Source: Taudactylus pleione (taxonomy: Eukaryota; Chordata; Amphibia; Anura; Myobatrachidae). From it: a DNA stretch of 64,000 bases. Position 1 is the first letter of the stretch. Every line of letters starts with the position of its first letter. The stretch spans positions 988,501-1,052,500 of the forward strand of contig JAUIMM010000549.1 in NCBI GenBank assembly GCA_031769625.1, read 5' to 3'. The notes beneath the pieces are model-generated. The model was not told the DNA's origin and ran no database searches. It was given only the letters and a program-made list of their open reading frames with translations. A program made the position numbers and the translations under genes. Positions 30,511-41,665 of the stretch are shown piece after piece.

Positions 30511-30626
30511 ATTTTATACTGCCATAACAGTCTTTTCTATTTCATTTTACATTTAATTTTTTCAAATTATCAATGAATTTACTTGAGTAAAGAAGTAAAA
30601 GACGTTAAAAGTTAATATTTTTGAGC

Positions 30627-30745
30627 ACCTACAGCCAAACCACACTGGACATGCCCAATATCATCTGATCTTGGAAGCTATGCAGTGTTGGGACTGGTTT
30701 GTACTTGGATGGGAGACTACCTAGGAATCCCAGGTGCTGTAGGTA
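30627..30745 (+). rRNA. 5S rRNA-like unit, class C
   Basis: Class C with A74T and C34A (AATATCATC). Confidence 0.78.
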
Positions 30746-30861
30746 ATTTTATACTGCCATAACCGTCTTTTCTATTACATTTTACATTAAATTTTTTCAA
30801 CTTATCAATGAATTTACTTGAGTTAAGAAGTAATAGATGTCTAAAGTTAATGCTTTTGAGC

Positions 30862-30980
30862 ACCTACAGCCAAACCACACTGGACATGCCCAATCTCGTC
30901 TGATCTTGGAAGCTATGCAGTGTTGGGACTTGTTTGTACTTGGATGGGAGACTACCTAGGAATCCCAGGTTCTGTAGGTA
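30862..30980 (+). rRNA. 5S rRNA-like unit, class D
   Basis: Class D with G70T (GACTTGTTT). Confidence 0.79.
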
Positions 30981-31096
30981 ATTTTATACTGCCATAACAT
31001 TCTTTTCTATTACATTTTACATTTAATTTTTTCAACTTATCAATTAATTTACTTGAGTTAAGAAGTAATAGAGGTCTAAAGTTAATGTTTTTGAGC

Positions 31097-31215
31097 ACCT
31101 ACAGCCAAACCACACTGGACATGCCCAATCTCGTCTGATCTTGGAAGCTATGCAGTGTTGGGCTTGGTTAGTACTTGGATGGGAGACCACCTGGGAATAC
31201 CAGGTGCTGTAAGTA
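31097..31215 (+). rRNA. 5S rRNA-like unit, class F
   Basis: Class F with C68T. Confidence 0.82.
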
Positions 31216-31331
31216 ATTTTATGCAGCCATAACATTCTTTTCTATTACATTTTACATTTAATTTTTTCAACTTATCAATAAATTTACTTGAGTTAAGAAG
31301 TAAAAGAGGTCTAAAGTTAATGTTTTTGAGC

Positions 31332-31450
31332 ACCTACAGCCAAACCACACTGGACATGCCCAATCTCGTCTGATCTTGGAAGCTATGCAGTGTTGGACCT
31401 GTTTAGTACTTGGATAGGAGACCACCTAGGAATCCCAGGTGCTGTAGGTA
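31332..31450 (+). rRNA. 5S rRNA-like unit, class Q (reference)
   Basis: Class Q changes: G66A, G71T, G85A in the C box (GGATAGGAG), G97A and A103C. Helix I is fully paired. Confidence 0.8.
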
Positions 31451-31566
31451 ATTTTATACTGCCATAACATTCTTTTCTATTACATTTTAAATTTAATTTT
31501 TTCAACTTATCAATGAATTTCCTTGAGTTAAGAAGTAATAGAGGTCTAAAGTTAATATTTTTCAGC

Positions 31567-31685
31567 ACCTATAGCCAAACCACACTGGACATGGCCAATG
31601 TCGTCTGATCTTGGAAGCTATGCAGTGTTGGGCATGGTTAGTACTTGGATGGGAATCCACCTGGGAATACCAGGTGCTGTAGGTA
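31567..31685 (+). rRNA. 5S rRNA-like unit, class A
   Basis: Copy of 30156 (+1411), without C67T; the spacer in front is G-like at its left end. Confidence 0.8.
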
Positions 31686-31802
31686 ATTTTATACTGCCAT
31701 AACATTCTTTTCTATTACATTTTACATTTTATTTTTTTCCACTTATCATTGAATTTACTTGAGTTAAGAAGTAATAGAGGTCTAAAGTTAATATTTTTGA
31801 GA

Positions 31803-31921
31803 AACTACAGCCAAACCACACTGGACATGTCCAATCTCATCGGATCTCGGAAGCTATGCAGTGTAGGGCCTGGTTAGTACTTGGATGGGAGACCACCTAG
31901 GAATACCAGGTGCTATAGGTA
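31803..31921 (+). rRNA. 5S rRNA-like unit, class B
   Basis: Copy of 30392 (+1411). Confidence 0.77.
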
Positions 31922-32037
31922 ATTTTATACTGCCATAACAGTCTTTTCTATTTCATTTTACATTTAATTTTTTCAAATTATCAATGAATTTACTTGAGTA
32001 AAGAAGTAAAAGACGTTAAAAGTTAATATTTTTGAGC

Positions 32038-32156
32038 ACCTACAGCCAAACCACACTGGACATGCCCAATATCATCTGATCTTGGAAGCTATGCAGTGTT
32101 GGGACTGGTTTGTACTTGGATGGGAGACTACCTAGGAATCCCAGGTGCTGTAGGTA
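32038..32156 (+). rRNA. 5S rRNA-like unit, class C
   Basis: Copy of 30627 (+1411). Confidence 0.78.
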
Positions 32157-32272
32157 ATTTTATACTGCCATAACCGTCTTTTCTATTACATTTTACATTT
32201 AATTTTTTCAACTTATCAATGAATTTACTTGAGTTAAGAAGTAATAGATGTCTAAAGTTAATGCTTTTGAGC

Positions 32273-32391
32273 ACCTACAGCCAAACCACACTGGACATGC
32301 CCAATCTCGTCTGATCTTGGAAGCTATGCAGTGTTGGGACTTGTTTGTACTTGGATGGGAGACTACCTAGGAATCCCAGGTTCTGTAGGTA
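32273..32391 (+). rRNA. 5S rRNA-like unit, class D
   Basis: Copy of 30862 (+1411). Confidence 0.79.
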
Positions 32392-32507
32392 ATTTTATAC
32401 TGCCATAACATTCTTTTCTATTACATTTTACATTTAATTTTTTCAACTTATCAATTAATTTACTTGAGTTAAGAAGTAATAGAGGTCTAAAGTTAATGTT
32501 TTTGAGC

Positions 32508-32626
32508 ACCTACAGCCAAACCACACTGGACATGCCCAATCTCGTCTGATCTTGGAAGCTATGCAGTGTTGGGCTTGGTTAGTACTTGGATGGGAGACCA
32601 CCTGGGAATACCAGGTGCTGTAAGTA
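32508..32626 (+). rRNA. 5S rRNA-like unit, class F
   Basis: Copy of 31097 (+1411). Confidence 0.82.
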
Positions 32627-32742
32627 ATTTTATGCAGCCATAACATTCTTTTCTATTACATTTTACATTTAATTTTTTCAACTTATCAATAAATTTACTT
32701 GAGTTAAGAAGTAAAAGAGGTCTAAAGTTAATGTTTTTGAGC

Positions 32743-32861
32743 ACCTACAGCCAAACCACACTGGACATGCCCAATCTCGTCTGATCTTGGAAGCTATGCA
32801 GTGTTGGACCTGTTTAGTACTTGGATAGGAGACCACCTAGGAATCCCAGGTGCTGTAGGTA
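32743..32861 (+). rRNA. 5S rRNA-like unit, class Q
   Basis: Copy of 31332 (+1411). Confidence 0.8.
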
Positions 32862-32977
32862 ATTTTATACTGCCATAACATTCTTTTCTATTACATTTTA
32901 AATTTAATTTTTTCAACTTATCAATGAATTTACTTGAGTTAAGAAGTAATAGAGGTCTAAAGTTAATGTTTTTGAGC

Positions 32978-33096
32978 ATCTACAGCCAAACCACACTGGA
33001 CATGCCCAATCTCGTCTGATCTTGGAAGCTATGCAGTGTTGGGCCTGGTTAGTACTTGGATGGGAGACCACCTGGGAATACCAGGAGCTGTAGGTA
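32978..33096 (+). rRNA. 5S rRNA-like unit, class G
   Basis: Class G as at 1524. Confidence 0.82.
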
Positions 33097-33212
33097 ATTT
33101 TATACTGCCATAACATTCTTTTCTATTACATTTTACATTTAATTTTTTCAACTTATCAATGAATTTACTTGAGTTAAGAAGTAATAGAGGTCTAAATGTA
33201 ATGCTTTTGAGC

Positions 33213-33331
33213 ACCTACAGCCAAACCACACTGGACATGCCCAATCTCGTCCGATCTTGGAAGCTATGCAGTGTTGGGCCTCGTTTGTACTTGGATGGGA
33301 GACCACCTGGGAATACCAGGTGCTGTAGGTA
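33213..33331 (+). rRNA. 5S rRNA-like unit, class J
   Basis: Class J directly after G: the H and I monomers are missing here. Confidence 0.8.
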
Positions 33332-33447
33332 ATTTTAGACACCCAAAACATTCTATTCTATTACATTTTACATTTCATTTTTTCAACTTATCAATGAATT
33401 TTCTTGAGTTAAGAAGTAAAAGAGGTCTAAAGTTAATGTTTTTGGGC

Positions 33448-33566
33448 ACCTACAGCCAAACCACACTGGACATGCCCAATCTCGTCTGATCTTGGAAGCT
33501 ATGCAGTGTTGGACCTGGTTAGTACTTGGATGGGAGACCACCTAGGAATCCCAGGTGCTGTAGGTA
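33448..33566 (+). rRNA. 5S rRNA-like unit, class K
   Basis: Class K as at 4577. Confidence 0.82.
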
Positions 33567-33681
33567 ATTTTATACTGCAATAACAGTCTTTTCTATTACA
33601 TTTTACATTTAATTTTTTCAACTTATCAATGAATTTACTTGAGTTAAGAAGTAAAAGAGGTCTAAAGTTAAGGCTTTTAGC

Positions 33682-33800
33682 ACCTACAGGCAAACCACAC
33701 TGGACATGCCCAATCTCGTCTGATCTTGGAAGCTATGCAGTGTTGGGCCTGGTTAGTACTTGGATGGGAGACCACCTGGGAATACCAGGTGCTGTAGGTA
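33682..33800 (+). rRNA. 5S rRNA-like unit, class L
   Basis: Class L, C9G only. Confidence 0.85.
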
Positions 33801-33916
33801 ATTTTATATAGCCATAACATTCTTTTCTATTACATTTTACATTACATTTTTTCAACTTAGCAATGAATTTACTTGAGTTAAGAAGTAAAAGAGGTCTAAA
33901 GTTAATATTTTTCAGC

Positions 33917-34035
33917 ACCTATAGCCAAACCACACTGGACATGGCCAATGTCGTTTGATCTTGGAAGCTATGCAGTGTTGGGCATGGTCAGTACTTGGAT
34001 GGGAGACCACCTGGGAATACCAGGTGCTGTAGGTA
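33917..34035 (+). rRNA. 5S rRNA-like unit, class M
   Basis: Class M as at 5046. Confidence 0.8.
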
Positions 34036-34151
34036 ATTTTATACTGCCATAACATTCTTTTCTATTACATTTTACATTTAATTTATTCAACTTATCAATG
34101 AATTTACTTGAGTTAAGAAGTAATAGAGGTCTAAAGTTAATGTTTTTGACC

Positions 34152-34270
34152 ACCTACAGCCAATCCACACTGAACATGCCCAATCTCGTCTTATCTTGGA
34201 AGCTATGCAGTGTTGGGCGTGGTCCGTACTTGGATGGGAGACCACCTGGGAAAACCAGGTGCAGTAGGTA
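34152..34270 (+). rRNA. 5S rRNA-like unit, class N
   Basis: Class N plus G22A. Confidence 0.77.
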
Positions 34271-34386
34271 ATTTTATACTGCCATAGCATTCTTTTCTAT
34301 TACATTTTACATTTAATTTTTTCAACTTATCAATGAATTTACTTGAGTTAAGAAGTAATACAGGTCTAAAGTTAATGTTTTTGAGC

Positions 34387-34505
34387 ACCTACAGCCAAAC
34401 CACACTGGACATGCCCAATCTCGTCTGATCTTGGAAGCTATGCAGTCTTGGGACTGGTTAGTACTTGGATGGGAGACTACCTAGGAATCCCAGGTGCTGT
34501 AGGTA
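34387..34505 (+). rRNA. 5S rRNA-like unit, class O
   Basis: Class O with G61C, as at 19128. Confidence 0.78.
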
Positions 34506-34622
34506 ATTTTATACTGCCATAACCGTCTTTTCTATTACATTTTACATTTAATTTTTTCAACATTATCAATGAATTTACTTGAGTTAAGAAGTAATAGAGG
34601 TCTAAAGTTAATGCTTTTGAGC

Positions 34623-34741
34623 ACCTACAGCCAAACCACACTGGACATGCCCAATCTCGTCTGATCTTGGAAGCTATGCAGTGTTGGGACTGGTTTGTAC
34701 TTGGATGGGAGACTACCTAGGAATCCCAGGTTCTGTAGGTA
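34623..34741 (+). rRNA. 5S rRNA-like unit, class D
   Basis: Class D; the spacer before it has one extra base (CAACATTATC). Confidence 0.79.
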
Positions 34742-34856
34742 ATTTTATACTTCCATAACATTCTTTTCTATTACATTTTACATTTCATTTTTCAACTTAT
34801 CATTGAATTTACTTGAGTTAAGAAGTAAAAGAGGTCTAAAGTTAATGTTTTTGAGC

Positions 34857-34975
34857 ACCTACTGCCAAACCACACTGGACATGCCCAATCTCGTCTGATC
34901 TTGAAAGCTATGCAGTGTTGGGCCTGGTTAGTACTTGGATGGGAGACCACCTGGGAATACCAGGTGCTGTAAGTA
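34857..34975 (+). rRNA. 5S rRNA-like unit, E/F chimera
   Basis: It starts as class E (A7T) and ends as class F (G116A), with a private G47A. It marks the loss of one monomer. Confidence 0.78.
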
Positions 34976-35091
34976 ATTTTATGCAGCCATAACATTCTTT
35001 TCTATTACATTTTAAATTTAATTTTTTCAACTTATCAATGAATTTACTTGAGTTAAGAAGTAATAGAGGTCTAAAGTTAATGTTTTTGAGC

Positions 35092-35210
35092 ATCTACAGC
35101 CAAACCACACTGGACATGCCCTATCTCGTCTGATCTTGGAAGCTATGCAGTGTTGGGCCTGGTTAGTACTTGGATGGGAGACCACCTGGGAATACCAGGA
35201 GCTGTAGGTA
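35092..35210 (+). rRNA. 5S rRNA-like unit, class G
   Basis: Class G with A31T. Confidence 0.8.
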
Positions 35211-35326
35211 ATTTTATACTGCCATAACATTCTTTTCTATTACATTTTACATTTAATTTTTTCAACTTATCAATGAATTTACTTGTGTTAAGAAGTAAAA
35301 GAGGTCTAAAGTTATTACTTTTGAGC

Positions 35327-35445
35327 ACCTACAGCCAATCCACACTGGACATGCCCCATCTCGTCTTATCTTGGTAGCTATGCAGTGTTGGGCATGGTCA
35401 GTATTTGGATGGGAGACCACCTGGGAAAACCAGGTGCAGTAGGAA
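35327..35445 (+). rRNA. 5S rRNA-like unit, class H
   Basis: As at 6690. Confidence 0.75.
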
Positions 35446-35561
35446 ATTTTATACTGCCATAACATTCTTTTCTATTACATTTTACATTTAATTTTTTCAA
35501 CTTATCAATGAATTTACTTGTGTTAAGAAGTAAAAGCGGTCTAAATTTAATGCTTTTGAGC

Positions 35562-35680
35562 ACCTACAGCCAAACCACAGTGGACATGCCCAATCTCGTC
35601 TCATCTTGGAAGCTATGCAGTGTTGGGCCTGGTTAGTACTTGGATGGGAGACCACCTGGGAATACCAGGAGCTGTAGGTA
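35562..35680 (+). rRNA. 5S rRNA-like unit, class I
   Basis: Class I with G41C, as at 20537. Confidence 0.79.
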
Positions 35681-35796
35681 ATTTTATACTGCCATAACAT
35701 TCTTTTCTATTACATTTTACATTTAATTTTTTGAACTTATCAATGAATTTACTTGAGTTAAGAAGTAATAGAGGTCTAAATGTAATTCTTTTGAGC

Positions 35797-35915
35797 ACCT
35801 ACAGCCAAACCACACTGGACATGCCCAATCTCGTCCGATCTTGGAAGCTATGCAGTGTTGGGTCTCGTTTGTACTTGGATGGGAGACCACCTGGGAATAC
35901 CAGGTGCTGTAGGTA
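35797..35915 (+). rRNA. 5S rRNA-like unit, class J
   Basis: Class J with C67T. Confidence 0.78.
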
Positions 35916-36031
35916 ATTTTAGACACCCAAAACATTCTATTCTATTACATTTTACATTTCATTTTTTCAACTTATCAATGAATTTTCTTGAGTTAAGAAG
36001 TAAAAGAGGTCTAAAGTTAATGTTTTTGGGC

Positions 36032-36150
36032 ACCTACAGCCAAACCACACTGGACATGCCCAATCTCGTCTGATCTTGGAAGCTATGCAGTGTTGGACCT
36101 GGTTAGTACTTGGATGGGAGACCACCTAGGAATCCCAGGTGCTGTAGGTA
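36032..36150 (+). rRNA. 5S rRNA-like unit, class K
   Basis: Class K as at 4577. Confidence 0.82.
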
Positions 36151-36265
36151 ATTTTATACTACAATAACAGTCTTTTCTATTACATTTTACATTTAATTTT
36201 TTCAACTTATCAATGAATTTACTTGAGTTAAGAAGTAAAAGAGGTCTAAAGTTAAGGCTTTTAGC

Positions 36266-36384
36266 ACCTACAGGCAAACCACACTGGACATGCCCAATCT
36301 CGTCTGATCTTGGAAGCTATGCAGTGTTGGGCCTCGTTAGTTCTTGGATGGGAGACCACCTGGGAATACCAGGTGCTGTAGGTA
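36266..36384 (+). rRNA. 5S rRNA-like unit, class L
   Basis: Class L with G70C and A77T (TAGTTCTTGG). Confidence 0.78.
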
Positions 36385-36500
36385 ATTTTATATAGCCATA
36401 ACATTCTTTTCTATTACATTTTACATTACATTTTTTCAACTTAGCAATGAATTTCCTTGAGTTAAGAAGTAATAGAGGTCTAAAGTTAATATTTTTCAGC

Positions 36501-36619
36501 ACCTATAGCCAAACCACACTGGACATGGCCAATGTCGTCTGATCTTGGAAGCTATGCAGTGTTGGGCATGGTTAGTACTTGGATGGGAATCCACCTGGGA
36601 ATACCAAGTGCTGTAGGTA
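36501..36619 (+). rRNA. 5S rRNA-like unit, class A
   Basis: Class A after an L-to-M type spacer start; the M-N-O-P monomers are skipped here. Confidence 0.79.
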
Positions 36620-36736
36620 ATTTTATACTGCCATAACATTCTTTTCTATTACATTTTACATTTTATTTTTTTCCACTTATCATTGAATTTACTTGAGTTA
36701 AGAAGTAATAAAGGTCTAAAGTTAATATTTTTGAGA

Positions 36737-36855
36737 AACTACAGCCAAACCACACTGGACATGTCCAATCTCATCGGATCTTGGAAGCTATGCAGTGTAG
36801 GGCCTGGTTAGTACTTGGATGGGAGACCACCTAGGAATACCAGGTGCTATAGGTA
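36737..36855 (+). rRNA. 5S rRNA-like unit, class B
   Basis: Class B with A at position 2. Confidence 0.78.
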
Positions 36856-36971
36856 ATTTTATACTGACATAACAGTCTTTTCTATTTCATTTTACATTTA
36901 ATTTTTTCAAATTATCAATGAATTTACTTGAGTAAAGAAGTAAAAGACGTTAAAAGTTAATATTTTTGAGC

Positions 36972-37090
36972 ACCTACAGCCAAACCACACTGGACATGCC
37001 CAATCTCATCTAATCTTGGAAGCTATGCAGTGTTGGGACTGGTTAGTACTTGGATGGGAGACTACCTAGGAATCCCAGGTGCTGTAGGTA
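36972..37090 (+). rRNA. 5S rRNA-like unit, class C
   Basis: Class C plus G41A. Confidence 0.79.
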
Positions 37091-37206
37091 ATTTTATACT
37101 GCCATAACCGTCTTTTCTATTACATTTTACATTTAATTTTTTCAACTTATCAATGAATTTACTTGAGTTAAGAAGTAATAGAGGTCTAAAGTTAATGCTT
37201 TTGAGC

Positions 37207-37325
37207 ACCTACAGCCAAACCACACTGGACATGCCCGATCTCGTCTGATCTTGGAAGCTATGCAGTGTTGGGACTGGTTTGTACTTGGATGGGAGACTAC
37301 CTAGGAATCCAAGGTTCTGTAGGTC
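37207..37325 (+). rRNA. 5S rRNA-like unit, class D
   Basis: Class D with A32 preceded by G (CCCGATC), restoring a CpG at 30-31, and C105A. Confidence 0.78.
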
Positions 37326-37440
37326 ATTTTATACTTCCATAACATTCTTTTCTATTACATTTTACATTTCATTTTTCAACTTATCATTGAATTTACTTGA
37401 GTTAAGAAGTAAAAGAGGTCTAAAGTTAATGTTTTTGAGC

Positions 37441-37559
37441 ACCTACTGCCAAACCACACTGGACATGCCCAATCTCGTCTGAACTTAGAAGCTATGCAGT
37501 GTTGGGCCTGGTTAGTACTTGTATGGGAGACCACCAGGGATTACCAGGTACTGTAGGTA
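37441..37559 (+). rRNA. 5S rRNA-like unit, class E
   Basis: Class E plus G47A. Confidence 0.77.
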
Positions 37560-37675
37560 ATTTTATACTGCCATAACATTCTTTTCTATTACATTTTACA
37601 TTTAATTTTTTCAACTTATCAATGAATTTACTTGAGTTAAGAAGTAATAGAGGTCTAAAGTTAATGTTTTTGAGC

Positions 37676-37794
37676 ACCTACAGCCAAACCACACTGGACA
37701 TGCCCAATCTCGTCTGATCTTGGAAGCTATGCAGTGTTGGGCCTGGTTAGTACTTCGATGGGAGACCACCTGGGAATACCAGGTGCTGTAAGTA
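37676..37794 (+). rRNA. 5S rRNA-like unit, class F
   Basis: Class F plus G81C in the C box. Confidence 0.8.
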
Positions 37795-37910
37795 ATTTTA
37801 TGCAGCCATAGCATTCTTTTCTATTACATTTTAAATTTAATTTTTTCAACTTATCAATGAATTTACTTGAGTTAAGAAGTAATAGAGGTCTAAAGTTAAT
37901 GTTTTTGAGC

Positions 37911-38029
37911 ATCTACAGCCAAACCACACTGGACATGCCCAATCTCGTCTGATCTTGGAAGCTATGCAGTGTTGGGCCTGGTTAGTACTTGGATGGGAGA
38001 CCACCTGGGAATACCAGGAGCTGTAGGTA
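37911..38029 (+). rRNA. 5S rRNA-like unit, class G
   Basis: Class G as at 1524. Confidence 0.82.
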
Positions 38030-38144
38030 ATTTTATACTGCCATAACATTCTTTTCTATTACATTTTACATTTAATTTTTCAACTTATCATTGAATTTAC
38101 TTGAGTTAAAAATTAAAAGAGGTCTAAAGTTATTACTTTTGAGC

Positions 38145-38263
38145 ACCTACAGCCAATCCACACTGGACATGCCCCATCTCGTCTTATCTTGGTAGCTATG
38201 CAGTGTTGGGCATGGTCAGTATTTGGATGGGAGACCACCTGGGAAAACAAGGTGCAGTAGGAA
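38145..38263 (+). rRNA. 5S rRNA-like unit, class H
   Basis: Class H plus C105A. Confidence 0.74.
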
Positions 38264-38379
38264 ATTTTATACTGCCATAACATTCTTTTCTATTACATTT
38301 TACATTTAATTTTTTCAACTTATCAATGAATTTACTTGTGTTAAGATGTAAAAGCGGTCTAAATTTAATGCTTTTGAGC

Positions 38380-38498
38380 ACCTACAGCCAAACCACAGTG
38401 GACATGCCCAATCTCATCTGATCTTGGAAGCTATGCAGTGTTGGGCCTGGTTAGTACTTGGATGGGAGACCACCTGGGAATACCAGGAGCTGTAGGAA
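38380..38498 (+). rRNA. 5S rRNA-like unit, class I
   Basis: Class I plus G37A and T118A (GTAGGAAA end). Confidence 0.78.
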
Positions 38499-38614
38499 AT
38501 TTTATACTGCCATAACTTTCTTTTCTATTACATTTTACATTTAATTTTTTCAACTTATCAATAAATTTACTTGAGTTAAGAAGTAAAAGAGGTCTAAAGT
38601 TAATGTTTTTGAGC

Positions 38615-38733
38615 ACCTACAGCCAAACCACACTGGACATGCCCAATCTCGTCTGATCTTGGAAGCTATGCAGTGTTGGACCTGTTTAGTACTTGGATAG
38701 GAGACCACCTAGGAATCCCAGGTGCTGTAGGTA
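38615..38733 (+). rRNA. 5S rRNA-like unit, class Q
   Basis: Class Q as at 31332. Confidence 0.8.
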
Positions 38734-38849
38734 ATTTTATACTGCCATAACATTCTTTTCTATTACATTTTAAATTTAATTTTTTCAACTTATCAATGAA
38801 TTTACTTGAGTTAAGAAGTAATAGAGGTCTAAAGTTAATGTTTTTGAGC

Positions 38850-38968
38850 ATCTACAGCCAAACCACACTGGACATGCCCAATCTCGTCTGATCTTGGAAG
38901 CTATGCAGTGTTGGGCCTAGTTAGTACTTGGATGGGAGACCACCTGGGAATACCAGGAGCTGTAGGTA
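38850..38968 (+). rRNA. 5S rRNA-like unit, class G
   Basis: Class G plus G70A. Confidence 0.8.
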
Positions 38969-39084
38969 ATTTTATACTGCCATAACATTCTTTTCTATTA
39001 CATTTTACATTTAATTTTTTCAACTTATCAATGAATTTACTTGAGTTAAGAAGTAAAAGAGGTCTAAAGTTAATGTTTTTGGGC

Positions 39085-39203
39085 ACCTACAGCCAAACCA
39101 CACTGGACATGCCCAATCTTGTCTGATCTTGGAAGCTATGCAGTGTTGGACCTGGTTAGTACTTGGATGGGAGACCACCTAGGAATCCCAGGTGCTGTAG
39201 GTA
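39085..39203 (+). rRNA. 5S rRNA-like unit, class K
   Basis: Class K plus C36T. Confidence 0.81.
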
Positions 39204-39318
39204 ATTTTATACTGCAATAACAGTCTTTTCTATTACATTTTACATTTAATTTTTTCAACTTATCAATGAATTTACTTGAGTTAAGAAGTAAAAGAGGTCT
39301 AAAGTTAAGGCTTTTAGC

Positions 39319-39437
39319 ACCTACAGGCAAACCACACTGGACATGCCCAATCTCGTCTGATCTTGGAAGCTATGCAGTGTTGGGCCTGGTTAGTACTTGG
39401 ATGGGAGACCACCTGGGAATACCAGGTGCTGTAGGTA
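39319..39437 (+). rRNA. 5S rRNA-like unit, class L
   Basis: Class L, C9G only. Confidence 0.85.
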
Positions 39438-39553
39438 ATTTTATATAGCCATAACATTCTTTTCTATTACATTTTACATTACATTTTTTCAACTTAGCAA
39501 TGAATTTACTTGAGTTAAGAAGTAAAAGAGGTCTAAAGTTAATATTTTTCAGC

Positions 39554-39672
39554 ACCTAAAGCCAAACCACACTGGACATGGCCATTGTCGTTTGATCTTG
39601 GAAGCTATGCAGTGTTGGGCATGGTCAGTACTTGGCTGGGAGACCACCTGGGAATACCAGGTGCTGTAGGTA
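39554..39672 (+). rRNA. 5S rRNA-like unit, class M
   Basis: Class M-like with C6A, A32T and A83C in the C box. Confidence 0.77.
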
Positions 39673-39788
39673 ATTTTATACTGCCATAACATTCTTTTCT
39701 ATTACATTTTACATTTAATTTTTTCAACTTATCAATGAATTTACTTGAGTTAAGAAGTAATAGAGGTCTAAAGGTAATGTTTTTGATC

Positions 39789-39907
39789 ACCTACAGCCAA
39801 TCCACACTGGACATGCCCAATCTCGTCTTATCTTGGAAGCTATGCAGTGTTGGGCGTGGTCCGTACTTGGATGGGAGACCACCTGGGAAAACCAGGTGCA
39901 GTAGGTA
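39789..39907 (+). rRNA. 5S rRNA-like unit, class N
   Basis: Class N; GATC precedes the start. Confidence 0.77.
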
Positions 39908-40023
39908 ATTTTATACTGCCATAGCATTCTTTTCTATTACATTTAACATTTAATTTTTTCAGCTTATCAATGAATTAACTTGAGTTAAGAAGTAATACAG
40001 GTCTAAAGTTAATGTTTTTGAGC

Positions 40024-40142
40024 ACCTACAGCCAAACCACACTGGACATGCCCAATCTCGTCTGATCTTGGAAGCTATGCAGTGTTGGGACTGGTTTCTA
40101 CTTGGATGGGAGACTACCTAGGAATCCCAGGTTCTGTAGGTA
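40024..40142 (+). rRNA. 5S rRNA-like unit, class O, TTCT variant
   Basis: Normal A box. Confidence 0.78.
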
Positions 40143-40259
40143 ATTTTATACTGCCATAAGATTCTTTTCTATTACATTTTACATGTAATTTTTTTCAACT
40201 TATCAATGAATTTACTTGAGTAAAGAAGTAAAAGAGGTCTAAAGTTAATGTTTTTGAGC

Positions 40260-40378
40260 ACCTACAGCCAAACCACAGTGGACATGCCCAATCTCATCTG
40301 AACTTGGAAGCTATGCAGTGTTGGTCCTGGTTAGTACTTGCATGGGAGACCACCTAGGAATCCCAGGTGCTGTAGGTA
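40260..40378 (+). rRNA. 5S rRNA-like unit, class P
   Basis: Class P with C19G, T43A, G66T and G81C. Confidence 0.77.
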
Positions 40379-40489
40379 ATTTTATACTGCCATAACAGTC
40401 TATTACATTTTACATTTAATTTTTTCAACTTATCAATGAATTTCCTTGAGTTAAGAAGTAATAGAGGTCTAAAGTTAATATTTTTCAGC

Positions 40490-40608
40490 ACCTATAGCCA
40501 AACCACAATGGACATGGCCAATGTCGTCTGATTTTGGAAGCTATGCAGTGTTGGGCATGGTTAGTACTTGGATGGGAATCCACCTGGGAATACCAAGTGC
40601 TGTAGGTA
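40490..40608 (+). rRNA. 5S rRNA-like unit, class A
   Basis: Class A with C19A and C44T. Confidence 0.78.
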
Positions 40609-40725
40609 ATTTTATACTGCCATAACATTCTTTTCTATTACATTTTACATTTTATTTTTTTCCACTTATCATTGAATTTACTTGAGTTAAGAAGTAATAA
40701 AGGTCTAAAGTTAATATTTTTGAGA

Positions 40726-40844
40726 AACTACAGCCAAACCACACTGGACATGTCCAATCTCATCGGATCTTGGAAGCTATGCAGTGTAGGGCCTGGTTAG
40801 TACTTGGATGGGAGACCACCTAGGAATACCAGGTGCTATAGGTA
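40726..40844 (+). rRNA. 5S rRNA-like unit, class B
   Basis: Class B with A at position 2. Confidence 0.78.
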
Positions 40845-40960
40845 ATTTTATACTGACATAACAGTCTTTTCTATTTCATTTTACATTTAATTTTTTCAAA
40901 TTATCAATGAATTTACTTGAGTAAAGAAGTAAAAGACGTTAAAAGTTAATATTTTTGAGC

Positions 40961-41079
40961 ACCTACAGCCAAACCACACTGGACATGCCCAATCTCATCT
41001 GATCTTGGAAGCTAGGCAGTGTTGGGACTGGTTAGTACTTGGATGGGAGACTACCTAGGAATCCCAGGTGCTGTAGGTA
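40961..41079 (+). rRNA. 5S rRNA-like unit, class C
   Basis: Class C plus T55G in the A box (GCTAGGCAG), shared with 44951, 48940 and 54103. Confidence 0.79.
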
Positions 41080-41195
41080 ATTTTATACTGCCATAACCGT
41101 CTTTTCTATTACATTTTACATTTAATTTTTTCAACTTATCAATGAATTTACTTGAGTTAAGAAGTAATAGAGGTCTAAAGTTAATGTTTTTGAGC

Positions 41196-41314
41196 ACTTA
41201 CAGCCAAACCACACTGGACATGCCCAATCTCATCTGATCTTGGAAGCTATGCAGTGTTGGGCCTGGTTAGTACTTGGATGGGAGACCACCTGGGAATACT
41301 AGGTGCTGTAAGTA
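41196..41314 (+). rRNA. 5S rRNA-like unit, class F
   Basis: Class F with C3T, G37A and C105T. D and E are missing before it. C3T re-pairs with A116 of class F. Confidence 0.8.
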
Positions 41315-41430
41315 ATTTTATGCAGCCATAACATTCTTTTCTATTACATTTTAAATTTAATTTTTTCAACTTATCAATGAATTTACTTGAGTTAAGAAGT
41401 AATAGAGGTCTAAAGTTAATGTTTTTGAGC

Positions 41431-41550
41431 ATCTACAGCCAAACCACACTGGACATGCCCAATCTCGTCTGATCTTGGAAGCTATGCAGTGTTGGGCCTG
41501 GTTAGTACTTGAGATGGGAGACCACCTGGGAATACCAGGAGCTGTAGGTA
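41431..41550 (+). rRNA. 5S rRNA-like unit, class G, +1 in C box
   Basis: Class G with one extra base near 41511-41513 (TTGAGATGG for TTGGATGG), inside the C box. Likely loss of TFIIIA contact. Confidence 0.77.
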
Positions 41551-41665
41551 ATTTTATACTGCCATAACATTCTTTTCTATTACATTTTACATTTAATTTT
41601 TCAAATTATCATTGAATTTACTTGAGTTAAAAAGTAAAAGAGGTCTAAAGTTATTACTTTTGAGC

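Larger units (their letters stand above)
30108..31518 (+). repeat. 1411-bp segmental duplication, copy 1 (6 monomers)
   Basis: Class order A-B-C-D-F-Q. The junction is in the spacer before the unit at 31567, where a G-type spacer start (TTTAAATTT motif) joins an A-type spacer end (ATTTCC motif). Confidence 0.85.
31519..32929 (+). repeat. 1411-bp segmental duplication, copy 2
   Basis: Second A-B-C-D-F-Q block, nearly identical to copy 1. It is followed by a G unit at 32978 with its normal spacer. Confidence 0.85.
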
